The notes beneath the pieces were generated by a model. It was not told the origin of the DNA, searched no databases, and saw nothing but the letters and a program-made list of their open reading frames with translations. From Pseudomonas rhizosphaerae (GTDB lineage Bacteria; Pseudomonadota; Gammaproteobacteria; Pseudomonadales; Pseudomonadaceae): a stretch of DNA of 64,000 nt. The position numbers and the translations under genes are program-made. The stretch is from positions 2,046,001-2,110,000 of the forward strand of contig NZ_CP009533.1 of NCBI RefSeq assembly GCF_000761155.1, written 5' to 3'. Positions 10,607 through 19,550 of this stretch are shown in pieces. How positions within the stretch are numbered: position 1 is the stretch's first letter; every line of letters starts with the position of its first letter.

Positions 10607-11578
10607 ATGATCTCGAAACCTGTTTTGATCACCGGTGCGTCGGGTTTCGTCGGCGCCGCCGTGGCGGCTCGGCTGGTACAGCTGGGTTGTCCGACCACAC
10701 GCGCAGCGGTGCGCCGCGCTTACACTCAGCTGCCCCTGGGGGTGGAAGGTTGCGTGGTCACCACGCTGGCCGCCGACACCGACTGGACCAGTGCCTTGGC
10801 CGGTATCGACAGCGTGGTGCACGCCGCCGCCCGTGTGCATGTGATGCGTGAGTCCGCAACCGACCCCTTGGCTGCTTTCCGCCGGGTCAATGTCGAAGGC
10901 ACTCTGAACCTTGCTCGCCAGGCGGCCCAGGCCGGGGTGCGGCGCTTTGTGTTCATCAGTTCGATCAAGGTCAATGGCGAAGTCACCGAGCCGGGCCGAC
11001 CGTTTCGTGCCGACGACGAGCCTGCCCCGCAGGACGACTACGGGGTGTCCAAGCTGGAAGCGGAAGTAGGCCTGCGCGCGTTGGCTGAAGCTACCGGCAT
11101 GGAGGTGGTGATCATTCGTCCGGTGCTGGTATATGGGCCGGGCGTACGGGCGAACTTCCAAGCGCTCTTGCGCCTGGTGAACAACGGTGTGCCGTTGCCA
11201 TTCGGCAAAACTGCCAACCGCCGCAGCCTGGTGGCGCTGGATAATCTCGCCGACCTGGTGTGTACCTGCCTGGAGCATCCAGCCGCCGCTAATCAGACCT
11301 TCCTCGTCAGCGATGGCGAAGCCGTGTCGACGGCGGGCCTGGTGCGCGCCATGGCGACAGCGCTGGGCAAGAAGCCGCGCCTGCTCGATGTACCGTTGCC
11401 GTGGATGAGCCGCGTGGCGCAGGCGCTTGGGCAGGGCGCGGTGACGCAACGCTTGTTCGACTCGTTGGAAGTGGACATCGACAAGAATCGCCAGCTATTG
11501 GGTTGGCAGCCGACCACTCGGATGGCCGATGCATTGGCCGCCACGGCGCGGCCCTATGTGGAAGCACGCCGTCGATGA
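10607..11578 (+). CDS. wbpV: UDP-sugar epimerase/reductase, WbpV-like
   Basis: A 323-residue extended SDR enzyme acting on UDP-linked amino sugars. The N-terminus contains the NAD motif GASGFVG and residues around 140 contain the catalytic YGVSK; a Ser-rich FISSIKVNGE precedes it as usual. In P. aeruginosa WbpV works with WbpM to make UDP-D-FucNAc/QuiNAc. The conserved order wbpV-wbpL-wbpM here supports that role, making the primer sugar for the polysaccharide. The start codon of the next gene overlaps its stop (ATGA). Confidence 0.85.
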   Translation: MISKPVLITGASGFVGAAVAARLVQLGCPTTRAAVRRAYTQLPLGVEGCVVTTLAADTDWTSALAGIDSVVHAAARVHVMRESATDPLAAFRRVNVEGTLNLARQAAQAGVRRFVFISSIKVNGEVTEPGRPFRADDEPAPQDDYGVSKLEAEVGLRALAEATGMEVVIIRPVLVYGPGVRANFQALLRLVNNGVPLPFGKTANRRSLVALDNLADLVCTCLEHPAAANQTFLVSDGEAVSTAGLVRAMATALGKKPRLLDVPLPWMSRVAQALGQGAVTQRLFDSLEVDIDKNRQLLGWQPTTRMADALAATARPYVEARRR

Positions 11579-12585
11579 GCATGTGGGTCTGGCTGTTGGT
11601 GGTTCTGGCGCTTGCGTATGGGCTGACGTTCGCTTTGCGCCGCTATGCCCTGGCGCGCAGTTTGATGGACGTGCCCAACGCGCGCAGTTCCCACACGGTG
11701 CCGACGCCGCGCGGCGGCGGGGTGGCGATCGTGCTGGTGTTTCTTGCAGCCATCAGCCTGCTGGCCTTCAGCGCAATGCTGGATACCCGCGTGTGGCTGG
11801 CCTTGTTCGGCAGCGGTGCGCTAGTGGCCGTGGTGGGCTTTCTCGACGATCACAACCACATTGCCGCGCGTTGGCGCCTGCTCGGGCACTTCGCGGCGGG
11901 CGCCTGGGCCTTGCTGTGGCTGGGCGGCATGCCGGGCGTGCTCGGTGCGGTCGATGGGCTGGCCGCGCTCTGGTGGCTGTTTGGCCTGTTCTACCTGGTG
12001 TGGATGCTCAACCTCTACAACTTCATGGACGGCATCGACGGTATCGCCAGCGTCGAGGCCATCTGCGTGTGCGCCGGGGCCTGCCTGATCTATGCGTTGG
12101 GCGGGCATCCGCAGCTGATGTGGCTGCCGGCGTTGCTGGCGGCGGCGGTGTCGGGCTTTCTGCTGTGGAATTGGCCGCCGGCGAAGATCTTCATGGGCGA
12201 TGCCGGCAGCGGCTTTCTCGGGGTGATCCTGGCCATTCTTTCAGTCCAGGCCGGAGGGGTCGAGACAGATTACTTCTGGGCCTGGGTGATCTTGCTGGGT
12301 GTGTTCATCGTCGACGCCACGTTCACCTTGCTGCGACGGTTGCTGCGCGGCGACAAGGTGTATCAGGCGCACCGAAGCCATGCCTATCAGTACGCGTCGC
12401 GGGTCTACGGACGACACTTGCCGGTGACTGTCGCAACGGCGTTGATCACCCTCGGATGGCTGTTACCGTGGGCCGTTGGTGTGACAGTTTTCGGTCTAAA
12501 TCCTCTGCTGGGTACGTTTATTGCGTACATCCCTTTGTTGTGGCTGGCTTTTCGTTATCATGCCGGGGAATTGGAAAACGCATGA
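11575..12585 (+). CDS. wbpL: Undecaprenyl-phosphate glycosyltransferase, WbpL-like
   Basis: A 336-residue polytopic inner membrane protein of the MraY/WecA family that loads the first sugar phosphate on undecaprenyl phosphate and so starts O-chain synthesis. The family motifs are visible: SSHTVPTPRGGG after the first helix, FLDDHNHI, the Asp-rich NLYNFMDGIDGIAS, and FMGDAGSGFLG. About ten hydrophobic segments are spread over its length. I use the ATG at 11575, overlapping the wbpV stop, since the longer frame lacks any homologous character upstream. In P. aeruginosa WbpL serves both A-band and B-band synthesis. Confidence 0.93.
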   Translation: MSMWVWLLVVLALAYGLTFALRRYALARSLMDVPNARSSHTVPTPRGGGVAIVLVFLAAISLLAFSAMLDTRVWLALFGSGALVAVVGFLDDHNHIAARWRLLGHFAAGAWALLWLGGMPGVLGAVDGLAALWWLFGLFYLVWMLNLYNFMDGIDGIASVEAICVCAGACLIYALGGHPQLMWLPALLAAAVSGFLLWNWPPAKIFMGDAGSGFLGVILAILSVQAGGVETDYFWAWVILLGVFIVDATFTLLRRLLRGDKVYQAHRSHAYQYASRVYGRHLPVTVATALITLGWLLPWAVGVTVFGLNPLLGTFIAYIPLLWLAFRYHAGELENA

Positions 12586-12679
12586 AAATGTGTCCATGCA
12601 CTGGTGCAATCGGCTGATCGCACTTAAGGTTACGTAGTTGCTGCAACCGACTGTCACGGTCAGGGGCCATTCGGGTCAA

Positions 12680-14686
12680 ATGTTGATGGATAGAATACGT
12701 ACACGCTTGCTGGGTTTGCCGCGTCGCCAGAAGCGCATGCTGCAAGTGGTCACAGACATCGTATTGGTCTGGGTCGCGCTGTGGATGGCGTTCCTGGTGC
12801 GCCTTGGCATCGAGGACATGTACAACCCGATCCGTGAGCACGACTGGCTGTTCATGGCCGCGCCGCTGGTAGCGATACCGCTGTTCATTCGTTTTGGCAT
12901 GTACCGCGCGGTGATGCGGTACTTCGGCAACGATGCACTGGTGGCCATCGTCAAGGCGGTCAGCCTCTCGGCGCTGATCCTGGCGGTGGTGGTGTATTGG
13001 TACAGCAATCATCAGACGGTGGTGCCGCGCTCGATCATCTTCAACTACTGGTGGATCAGCCTGGTAATCATCGGCGGCCTGCGCCTGGCGATGCGTCAGT
13101 ACTTCATGGGCGACTGGTTCAACGCGGTGCATAACGTGCCATTCGCCGGGCGCGACGACCGCCTGACCAAGGTGGCGGTGTACGGTGCAGGTGTTGCGGG
13201 CAATCAACTGGTCGCTGCGCTGCGCATGGGCCGGGTGATGCGTCCGGTAGCGTTCATCGATGATGATCCCAGCATTTCCGACCGGGTAATCGCTGGCATC
13301 CAGGTGTTCAAGCCCAAGCATATCCAACGCATGATCGACCTGACCGGCGCCGAGGAGCTGTTGCTGGCGCTGCCGTCGACGTCACGCTCGCGTCGTCGCG
13401 AGATTCTCAGTTTTCTGGAAGGCTTTCCCCTGCACGTGCGCAGTGTGCCCAACTTCACCGCCTTGGCCAGCGGTGAGGTGAAGGTCGACGACATTCAGGA
13501 AGTGGACATCGCCGACTTGCTCGGCCGCGATTCAGTGCCTGCGCAGGATGACTTGCTGGAGCACTGCATCGCCGGCAAGTCGGTGTTGGTGACCGGGGCA
13601 GGGGGGTCGATCGGTTCCGAGCTGTGCCGACAGATTCTGAGCCTGGAACCGGCGCTGCTCATTTTGCTGGACCATGGCGAGTTCAATCTCTACACCATCA
13701 GCGGCGAGCTCGAGCAGCGTGCTGCTCGCGAAGGGTTGAGCGTCCAGATGCTACCGACCCTGGGCACGGTGCGCGACCAGGCCAAGCTGCTCGAAGTGAT
13801 GACCACCTGGAAGGTGGATACGGTCTACCACGCCGCGGCCTACAAGCATGTACCGATGGTGGAGCACAACATCGCCGAAGGCGTGCGCAACAACGTGCTG
13901 GGCACGCTGAATTGCGCCCAGGCGGCTCTGCAGGCAGGGGTGGCCAACTTCGTGTTGATTTCCACCGACAAGGCAGTGCGTCCGACCAATGTGATGGGCA
14001 GCACCAAGCGCCTGGCCGAGATGACGTTGCAGGCGCTCAGCCGCGAAGTGGCCCCGGTGCTGTTCGGCGATCCGGCCAATGTGGCGCGGGTCAACAAGAC
14101 GCGCTTCACCATGGTGCGTTTTGGCAACGTGCTGGGCTCGTCCGGTTCGGTGATTCCGTTGTTTCACAAGCAGATCAAATCGGGTGGGCCGGTGACGGTG
14201 ACGCACCCGAACATCACCCGTTATTTCATGACCATTCCCGAGGCCGCGCAGCTGGTGATCCAGGCCGGCTCCATGGGGCGCGGAGGCGAGGTCTTCGTGC
14301 TGGACATGGGCGAGCCGGTCAAGATCATCGACCTGGCGCAGAAGATGATTCATCTGTCGGGCTTGAGTATTCGTTCGGAACAGAACCCTCAGGGTGATAT
14401 CGGTATCGAGTTCACCGGGTTGCGGCCGGGTGAGAAGCTGTACGAAGAATTGTTGATCGGCAACAACGTGGTCGCTACCCGTCATCCAATGATCATGAGT
14501 GCCCATGAGGATCATCTGCAGTGGGAAGCGCTCAAGGGTGAGTTGAGTGGTTTGCTGCGTGCACTGGACGAAGCCGACTTCGACCGGGTCCGCGCGATCC
14601 TGCAAGAAGCGGTCAGCGGCTACGCGCCCGAAGGCGAAATCGTCGACTGGCTGCACATCCATCAGCACCGTGGCAGCAACGACTAA
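12680..14686 (+). CDS. wbpM: Nucleotide-sugar 4,6-dehydratase, WbpM-like
   Basis: A 668-residue membrane-anchored UDP-GlcNAc 4,6-dehydratase of the WbpM/PglF/CapD family. Four transmembrane helices occupy about residues 25-150, then a first Rossmann-like part (VAVYGAGVAG) and the catalytic SDR domain with VTGAGGSIGSEL. The active-site Tyr of ordinary SDRs is replaced by Met in NVMGSTKRL, the SMK signature of this family. I take the ATG at 12680, matching the usual 660-670 residue length, over a TTG at 12638. It provides the 4-keto intermediate used by the WbpV-like enzyme. A REPIN follows. Confidence 0.93.
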   Translation: MLMDRIRTRLLGLPRRQKRMLQVVTDIVLVWVALWMAFLVRLGIEDMYNPIREHDWLFMAAPLVAIPLFIRFGMYRAVMRYFGNDALVAIVKAVSLSALILAVVVYWYSNHQTVVPRSIIFNYWWISLVIIGGLRLAMRQYFMGDWFNAVHNVPFAGRDDRLTKVAVYGAGVAGNQLVAALRMGRVMRPVAFIDDDPSISDRVIAGIQVFKPKHIQRMIDLTGAEELLLALPSTSRSRRREILSFLEGFPLHVRSVPNFTALASGEVKVDDIQEVDIADLLGRDSVPAQDDLLEHCIAGKSVLVTGAGGSIGSELCRQILSLEPALLILLDHGEFNLYTISGELEQRAAREGLSVQMLPTLGTVRDQAKLLEVMTTWKVDTVYHAAAYKHVPMVEHNIAEGVRNNVLGTLNCAQAALQAGVANFVLISTDKAVRPTNVMGSTKRLAEMTLQALSREVAPVLFGDPANVARVNKTRFTMVRFGNVLGSSGSVIPLFHKQIKSGGPVTVTHPNITRYFMTIPEAAQLVIQAGSMGRGGEVFVLDMGEPVKIIDLAQKMIHLSGLSIRSEQNPQGDIGIEFTGLRPGEKLYEELLIGNNVVATRHPMIMSAHEDHLQWEALKGELSGLLRALDEADFDRVRAILQEAVSGYAPEGEIVDWLHIHQHRGSND

Positions 14687-14716
14687 GCATGGACCGAACA
14701 TGCCGATCTGTTCCCG

Positions 14717-14803
14717 GTGGGAGCGGTCCGTGGCCGCGAAAGCCGCACCGCGGTGTGCCTGACCCACAGCGTCAACCTATTCGCGGCCGATGACCGCTCC
14801 CAC
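14717..14803. repeat. REPIN
   Basis: Inverted pair GTGGGAGCGGTCCGTGGCCG and CGGCCGATGACCGCTCCCAC with a spacer of about 40 bp, between wbpM and the next glycosyltransferase. It may mark the end of the wbp transcription unit. Confidence 0.88.
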
Positions 14804-14931
14804 GGGTGGGGCCTCTTCCTATACCTCACTGCGGCGGTTAGGCATTGGTCGACAATCGGGTACGGATCGCCCATCATGCACCGCTGCCGATACCAGGCCG
14901 TACATATCCGAACCAGTCGTTGCCCATAAAA

Positions 14932-15828
14932 ATGACCGACCTACTTTCCGAACCTGCTGTTCGAGCCGACATGGCGGATCTCCCCCTCGTCTCGATCGTG
15001 GCGCCGTGCTACAACGCTGAGAAGTTTCTCGAGGAGGCGCTGGCCAGCATCTTCGCCCAGGACTACCCCAATTTCGAAGTGATCATCGTCGACGACGGTT
15101 CCAGCGACCGCAGCATCGAAATGCTCACGGCGCTGCAGGGTACCTACGACTTCCAGTTGCTGCAGCAGGCCAACCAGGGTGTCAGCGCGGCGCTCAATTT
15201 CGGCCTCCAGCACGCCCGTGGAAAATACGTCTCCACCCCGGATCTGGACGACGTCATGCTCGCTCACTCCCTGCGCGTGCGCGTCGACTACCTCGAACAG
15301 CATCCTGAAGTCGGTGCCGTAGGTGCATTGATTACCTACATGGACACCCAGGGCAACGCCCTCAAGGACCAGACCCACACCCGCATCCGCCGCATGGATT
15401 TCGCCGATATCCTCGCCAATGCCCGGGTGTGCGGCGCGCCGGTGTCGCTCTACCGCATGGACGTGCTGCGCAAGGCCAAGTTCTACGACCCGGCCATCAA
15501 GGTGCAGGACTTCCAGATCACCCTGCGCATCGCCGAACAGGGTGTCCAGATTCACATGCTGCCGGTGATCGTCACCCGCTACCGGCGCCATCCGCACAAT
15601 CTGTCGCGCCGTTACAAGACTCTTCTCGAGGCCGACATGCGTGCCATCGAGCCCTATCGCGGGCACCCTGGTTACGAGCGTGGCCGCGCCAAGCTGGTCA
15701 ACAAGGCGTTGAAGTACGCCGTGGTGGAAGACAAGAAGGATGCGTTGCGCCTGCTGCGCTCCATCCCGCTCAAGCTATGGGACCGCACTACGTTTCGCCG
15801 TCTCAAGCGTTTGGTGCTGCACTGGTAA
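14932..15828 (+). CDS. GT2-family glycosyltransferase
   Basis: A 298-residue GT-A fold transferase. It opens with the nucleotide-binding strand SIVAPCYNAEKFLEEAL, the VDDGSSDRS metal/nucleotide loop and a DLDD motif in place of DxD at the donor site. The start at 14932 is chosen because the longer frame runs back through the REPIN; a second ATG at 14971 is also possible. It is about 16 bp from the acetyltransferase gene behind it and probably decorates the same polysaccharide. Sugar and linkage cannot be told. Confidence 0.85.
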   Translation: MTDLLSEPAVRADMADLPLVSIVAPCYNAEKFLEEALASIFAQDYPNFEVIIVDDGSSDRSIEMLTALQGTYDFQLLQQANQGVSAALNFGLQHARGKYVSTPDLDDVMLAHSLRVRVDYLEQHPEVGAVGALITYMDTQGNALKDQTHTRIRRMDFADILANARVCGAPVSLYRMDVLRKAKFYDPAIKVQDFQITLRIAEQGVQIHMLPVIVTRYRRHPHNLSRRYKTLLEADMRAIEPYRGHPGYERGRAKLVNKALKYAVVEDKKDALRLLRSIPLKLWDRTTFRRLKRLVLHW

Positions 15829-15844
15829 GTAAGGATATGCGTCG

Positions 15845-16480
15845 ATGAAGTGGTGGGACCGGTTGAAGAAAAGGAAGGTGCGCAAGCACCTCGGTCAGTT
15901 CGAAAAACTGTTCCGTGGGCCTGAGCGAATCCGTTTGCGTTACCCGCAGTACTCGTTTGGCGTGGGCACCTACGGCATTCCCGATGTGCAGGAGTTTGGT
16001 GACGCTACCACCCTGAAGGTGGGCAACTACACGTCTATCGCCGAGGGCGTAAGGATCCTGCTCGGCGGTGGCCACCGCACCGACTGGGTATCGTGCTTTC
16101 CGTTTCCGTTGATCATTGACGAGGTCAAGGATGTGCCGGGCGCAGCGCCTACCAAGGGCGACGTGATCGTCGGCAGCGACTGCTGGCTGTGCGCCAACGT
16201 TCTGATTCTGTCTGGTGTAACAGTTGGACATGGCGCGGTCGTTGCAGCCGGTGCGGTAGTGACCAAGGACGTACCGCCCTATGCCATGGTGGGAGGCAAC
16301 CCTTGCCGGTTCATCAAATGGCGGTTCGAGGAGCCTGTAAGGCAAGCGCTGCTGGCCTCGGCGTGGTGGGAATGGCCCGTGGCCGAGGTCAAGGCCGTGG
16401 CTCACCTGCTGTGCAGCGACGACCTGGAGGCATTCCTGGCCTATGCCCGCGATCGCCAATCCTCCGCGGTGCTTCAGTAA
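15845..16480 (+). CDS. Hexapeptide-repeat O-acetyltransferase (CatB/WbbJ-like)
   Basis: A 211-residue left-handed beta-helix acyltransferase. The hexapeptide coils are seen in DVIVGSDCWLCANVLILSG and VTVGHGAVVAAGAVVTKDVP, ending with the family tail YAMVGGNPCRFIKWRF. The histidine in GGHRTDW occupies the expected catalytic site. An AAGGAT ribosome site lies just upstream. Its neighbours are glycosyltransferases, so O-acetylation of the surface glycan is the likely job, though the CatB family also contains antibiotic acetyltransferases. Confidence 0.87.
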   Translation: MKWWDRLKKRKVRKHLGQFEKLFRGPERIRLRYPQYSFGVGTYGIPDVQEFGDATTLKVGNYTSIAEGVRILLGGGHRTDWVSCFPFPLIIDEVKDVPGAAPTKGDVIVGSDCWLCANVLILSGVTVGHGAVVAAGAVVTKDVPPYAMVGGNPCRFIKWRFEEPVRQALLASAWWEWPVAEVKAVAHLLCSDDLEAFLAYARDRQSSAVLQ

Positions 16481-16543
16481 GGTATTGAATTGTTTCAATA
16501 GGTTAGCTGGTTGTACGTAAGGCCTGACAGTCATTGTGGGCAT

Positions 16544-16558
16544 GCATTGTTACAATGC
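16544..16558. promoter_or_regulatory. Perfect 7-bp dyad GCATTGTTACAATGC
   Basis: GCATTGT and ACAATGC face each other around one T, in the 169-bp gap before the GT2 gene at 16650. A second AT-rich dyad (TATTGAA/TTCAATA) lies at 16483-16500. The form fits a homodimeric repressor site but no regulator can be assigned. Confidence 0.3.
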
Positions 16559-16604
16559 GAACGGCCCGGGTGAATGACCTCGTGGCCTGTCATACCTTGA
16601 GTAC

Positions 16605-16636
16605 GTGCCATAGCATAGGCACGGCTTCTTTTTTTT
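16605..16636 (+). terminator. Possible intrinsic terminator or attenuator before a GT2 gene
   Basis: A short stem GTGCC/GGCAC is followed by GGCTTC and eight T residues, ending only 14 bp before the ATG of the next gene. The stem is weak, so this may end transcription from the acetyltransferase gene or act as a leader attenuator. Confidence 0.4.
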
Positions 16637-16649
16637 CAGAGCAGCGAAT

Positions 16650-17540
16650 ATGAACACGTCCATCTCCGACAATCGAAAGCAGCCTCTGGTAACGGTGATC
16701 ATCGCATCGTACAACCACGCGCCGTATATCGAAGCGTCGATCGGCAGCGTGCTGGCGCAGACCTACGCCAACATCGAGCTGCTGGTGGTGGACGATGGCT
16801 CGACCGATGGCAGCGTCGAGCTGCTGCGCACGCTCAGCATCCAACACGGTTTCGATCTGCGTGTGCAGGAGAACAAGGGGCTGTCGCGGACCTTGAACGA
16901 GTCGGTGGCGCGTAGCAAAGGCAGCCTGGTGGTGCCGTTCGGTTCGGATGACGTGATGTTTCCCCATCGTATCGCTACCCAGGTGGCGTACATGGAAGGC
17001 AAGCCCGAGGTGGGCATCTGCTCGGCCAATACCGAGATCATCGATGCCACCGGCAAGGTGATGTGCGAGCGCGAGCAGCGCAAGCGCAACGAGCCGTTCC
17101 GGCGGCTGGATTTCGACGACATGTTCATGGACCGCAAGCCCGGGCCCACCGCTGCCACGCTGATGTTTCGTCGCGAGGCGCTGGAGAAGGTGGGCGGGTT
17201 CGATCCGGAGATCCGCCTGGAGGATGTCTACATCGAGCTGGCGGTGACGCGGGCAGGGTATTTCATCGACGTGCTGGGCGAGCCGTTGGCGCAGTATCGC
17301 AAGCATGCGACCAACACCTACAAGAACGGCCGCTTCATGGTCGAGAACGTGCTCAAGACCTATGCGGTGTACCGCGAGCACCCGGCGTACGAGCAAGTGC
17401 GCTGGCGCTTCCTGAATTCGATGTTCTTGAAGTACGCCCGCAAGGACAAGGGCCTGAGCAGGGAGCTCCTCGGCATGATCCCGCTCAGGGCCTGGAACAA
17501 GAAAACCCTGCGCGGCATGATCCGCATGGTGTTCGGCTAG
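16650..17540 (+). CDS. GT2-family glycosyltransferase
   Basis: A 296-residue GT-A fold transferase, recognised by VTVIIASYNHAPYIEASIGS, the VDDGSTDGS loop and GSDDVMF at the donor metal site. Residues 150-165 read GPTAATLMFRREALEKVGG, the usual second half of the catalytic domain, followed by RLEDVYIELAV, which supplies the ED pair. It resembles the gene at 14932 in length and order, suggesting an older duplication. The upstream leader contains a dyad and a T-run hairpin, so it may be expressed separately from the acetyltransferase. Confidence 0.85.
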   Translation: MNTSISDNRKQPLVTVIIASYNHAPYIEASIGSVLAQTYANIELLVVDDGSTDGSVELLRTLSIQHGFDLRVQENKGLSRTLNESVARSKGSLVVPFGSDDVMFPHRIATQVAYMEGKPEVGICSANTEIIDATGKVMCEREQRKRNEPFRRLDFDDMFMDRKPGPTAATLMFRREALEKVGGFDPEIRLEDVYIELAVTRAGYFIDVLGEPLAQYRKHATNTYKNGRFMVENVLKTYAVYREHPAYEQVRWRFLNSMFLKYARKDKGLSRELLGMIPLRAWNKKTLRGMIRMVFG

Positions 17541-17570
17541 AGCCCCGCTTGCAACAGGCTTACCGGTGCC

Positions 17571-17690
17571 TGTAGCAGCGGCGCGAGCCGCGTCCGAGTC
17601 CGCTGTGGTGTATCAGATGAAACGCATGGGCCGCCGACGCGGCTCGCGCCGCTGCTACAGAGAGCTCAATCCCGTGTAGCAGCGGCGCTG
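17571..17690. repeat. Second-family palindromic repeat (TGTAGCAGCGGCGCGAGCCG)
   Basis: TGTAGCAGCGGCGCGAGCCG on the left is mirrored by CGGCTCGCGCCGCTGCTACA ending at 17659, about 90 bp in all; a partial third copy (GTGTAGCAGCGGCG) follows at 17675. It is unrelated in sequence to the GTGGGAGCGG elements and sits between convergent genes. Confidence 0.85.
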
Positions 17691-17693
17691 CAG

Positions 17694-18917
17694 TCAGTCG
17701 GTTTTAGCGGGGCGGCCAAGGCGGTTGCCCCAGTGGCATAGCCATTGCGCATATACCAGGCCCATCGGAATCCAGATCAGGAACCAGTGCTCCTTGGGCC
17801 GGGACATGAAGGCGCTGCCTTCGGTCAGACCCGAGGCGAACCCGAACACCAGCCAAGTGGCGGCCAACACCACCTGCGGTTCACGCCGATTCATCCAGCA
17901 AAAGCGCATGGCCAGTCCGTACAGCACCATCCACAGGCTCAGCCCCGCTACGCCGCCGATGTACAGCACGCCCAGTTCGATATTGTGCGGGTCGGCCAAG
18001 GTGTATGGCAGCCCCGGAATCACGATGGTCATCTCCGAATCGTAACCGCGCCCCAGCCACGGGTTCTCCCCGATCTGACGCAACGATTCCATCCAGATTT
18101 CCGGTCGGTAAGATGCACCGCGTGAAGTCAGCACGTCAGGCATCACCACATACAGCGCCGCGATCCCCAGCAAGGCAATGGCAATTGCCAGGCCGCCACG
18201 CTTCTTGTTGCCTGCGGCCATCAGCCAGAGCAACGCTGCGGCCATGCCGATGATCGGTGTCCGCGAGCCGGTGGCGATCAAGGTCACCCCCAGTACTGCC
18301 AGGCAGCCCAGTGCCAACGGATTCCACGGATTGCGACCGATGTACCAGGTGGCCAGCCAAACGCTGGCGAAGGCGCCGAACACGTGCGCGCTGAGCAGGG
18401 GGTTGTAGAGCGCCCCATACCCGTCCAGACGACTGCCCAGGGACGCGCCCTGCACCCCATAGAAATAGATCAACGACAAACCCGCCGCCGCCGTCGCGAT
18501 CAGCGCCGCCAGACGGGTGATCTGCGCCAGCCGCGCCGGCATCTTCAGTGCAATGAGGCCTGCGGAGAGCAACACCATGGCGATGTACAGCGGCCGCTTG
18601 AACAGCGAGCCGAAGTCTTCGCCGTCCACTGCCCAACTCACGCTGAGCAGGATGTAGGCGCTGAACGCCACGAAGGCGAGGAACATCGGATTGCGCACCA
18701 GCGCCTTGAACGGGCTTGGTTGTAGCGCCAGGGCCAGCAGCGTGGGGACGGCGAGGAAGATGTAGAACAGCTTGTGGTAAAGCGAGCGATCCCAGGCCCA
18801 GAACATGCCGGTCATGATGACCAGCCAGCCGATGGGCAGGACGTAGGCGTTCAGCACATGCGTCGTACGCTCGCGCACGGACGTGCCTTGAGTTGGGGTG
18901 AGGGGTTGTCTGTCCAT
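17694..18917 (-). CDS. O-antigen ligase/polymerase family membrane protein
   Basis: A 407-residue inner membrane protein of the Wzy_C/WaaL family. About ten to eleven hydrophobic segments cover the chain, with the family periplasmic loop containing GRGYDSEM and then DPHNIELGVLYIGG, including the conserved His-Asn. Such proteins either join O-chains to lipid A-core (WaaL) or polymerise repeat units (Wzy); the sequence alone does not decide. It is convergent with the glycosyltransferase genes and has its own promoter region upstream (18918-19194). A possible acceptor for the locus products. Confidence 0.85.
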   Translation of the reverse strand: MDRQPLTPTQGTSVRERTTHVLNAYVLPIGWLVIMTGMFWAWDRSLYHKLFYIFLAVPTLLALALQPSPFKALVRNPMFLAFVAFSAYILLSVSWAVDGEDFGSLFKRPLYIAMVLLSAGLIALKMPARLAQITRLAALIATAAAGLSLIYFYGVQGASLGSRLDGYGALYNPLLSAHVFGAFASVWLATWYIGRNPWNPLALGCLAVLGVTLIATGSRTPIIGMAAALLWLMAAGNKKRGGLAIAIALLGIAALYVVMPDVLTSRGASYRPEIWMESLRQIGENPWLGRGYDSEMTIVIPGLPYTLADPHNIELGVLYIGGVAGLSLWMVLYGLAMRFCWMNRREPQVVLAATWLVFGFASGLTEGSAFMSRPKEHWFLIWIPMGLVYAQWLCHWGNRLGRPAKTD

Positions 18918-19194
18918 AGGCCTAGGTAATGAAATATTGAGGGCGGGTGGATTGTACGTGGATGTGACTTCGTATCAACAGTGAAGGTCCTGGCGCTGAA
19001 TAATCCTACGGATCGGCGCTAGCCAAACATGTGCTTACACAGGTTCCATAGCCTGAAGCCGCCGTTTAGCGAAGGGGTGGGGTGCGCGGACACGTCGTGC
19101 AACACGGTGGCGGTGGAACAACTGGCAGGCTGGGCTAGGGTTCCCAGGCGGCTGGGAATGCCGCGTTTCCCATTCACGTCATGGAGCGTATGCA

Positions 19195-19518
19195 ATGCGT
19201 AAGATCCTTCTTCCCGCACTGGTGCTGGTTCTGTTCGCCAGCACTGCCGGGCCACTCACCACCCCAGCGGCAATGGCAGCTGCGCCGACGTCGACATTGA
19301 ATGCACGGGCCAGCCCACCGGGGCGGGTCAACCTCAATACGGCGGACGCGGAAACCCTCAAGCGGGAGCTGTCTGGGGTTGGGCTGACCAAGGCCACTGC
19401 CATCGTCAAGCACCGACAGACCTACGGACCGTTCGAATCGGTCGAGGAGTTGCTGGAAGTCACCGGGATCGGGAAAACCCTGCTCGACCGCAATCGCGAA
19501 AAGCTCAGAGTTGACTGA
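19195..19518 (+). CDS. ComEA-like helix-hairpin-helix protein
   Basis: A 107-residue exported DNA-binding protein. An N-terminal signal peptide (KILLPALVLVLFASTAGPLT) is followed by a linker and one (HhH)2 domain from about residue 43: VNLNTADAETLKRELSGVG and VTGIGKTLLDRNREKL. ComEA proteins bind incoming DNA in the periplasm during natural transformation; in pseudomonads this short form is common and its role is less certain. A GGAG ribosome site lies 9 bp before the ATG. It is convergent with the next gene. Confidence 0.9.
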   Translation: MRKILLPALVLVLFASTAGPLTTPAAMAAAPTSTLNARASPPGRVNLNTADAETLKRELSGVGLTKATAIVKHRQTYGPFESVEELLEVTGIGKTLLDRNREKLRVD

Positions 19519-19550
19519 TGGCTTGTGCGGCTGGCCTCGCTCGGGCGGGT

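Noticed and set aside
9962..11449. 495-codon minus-strand open frame over the WbpZ-like and wbpV genes
   Set aside because: It overlaps two well-supported plus-strand genes and has no protein features.
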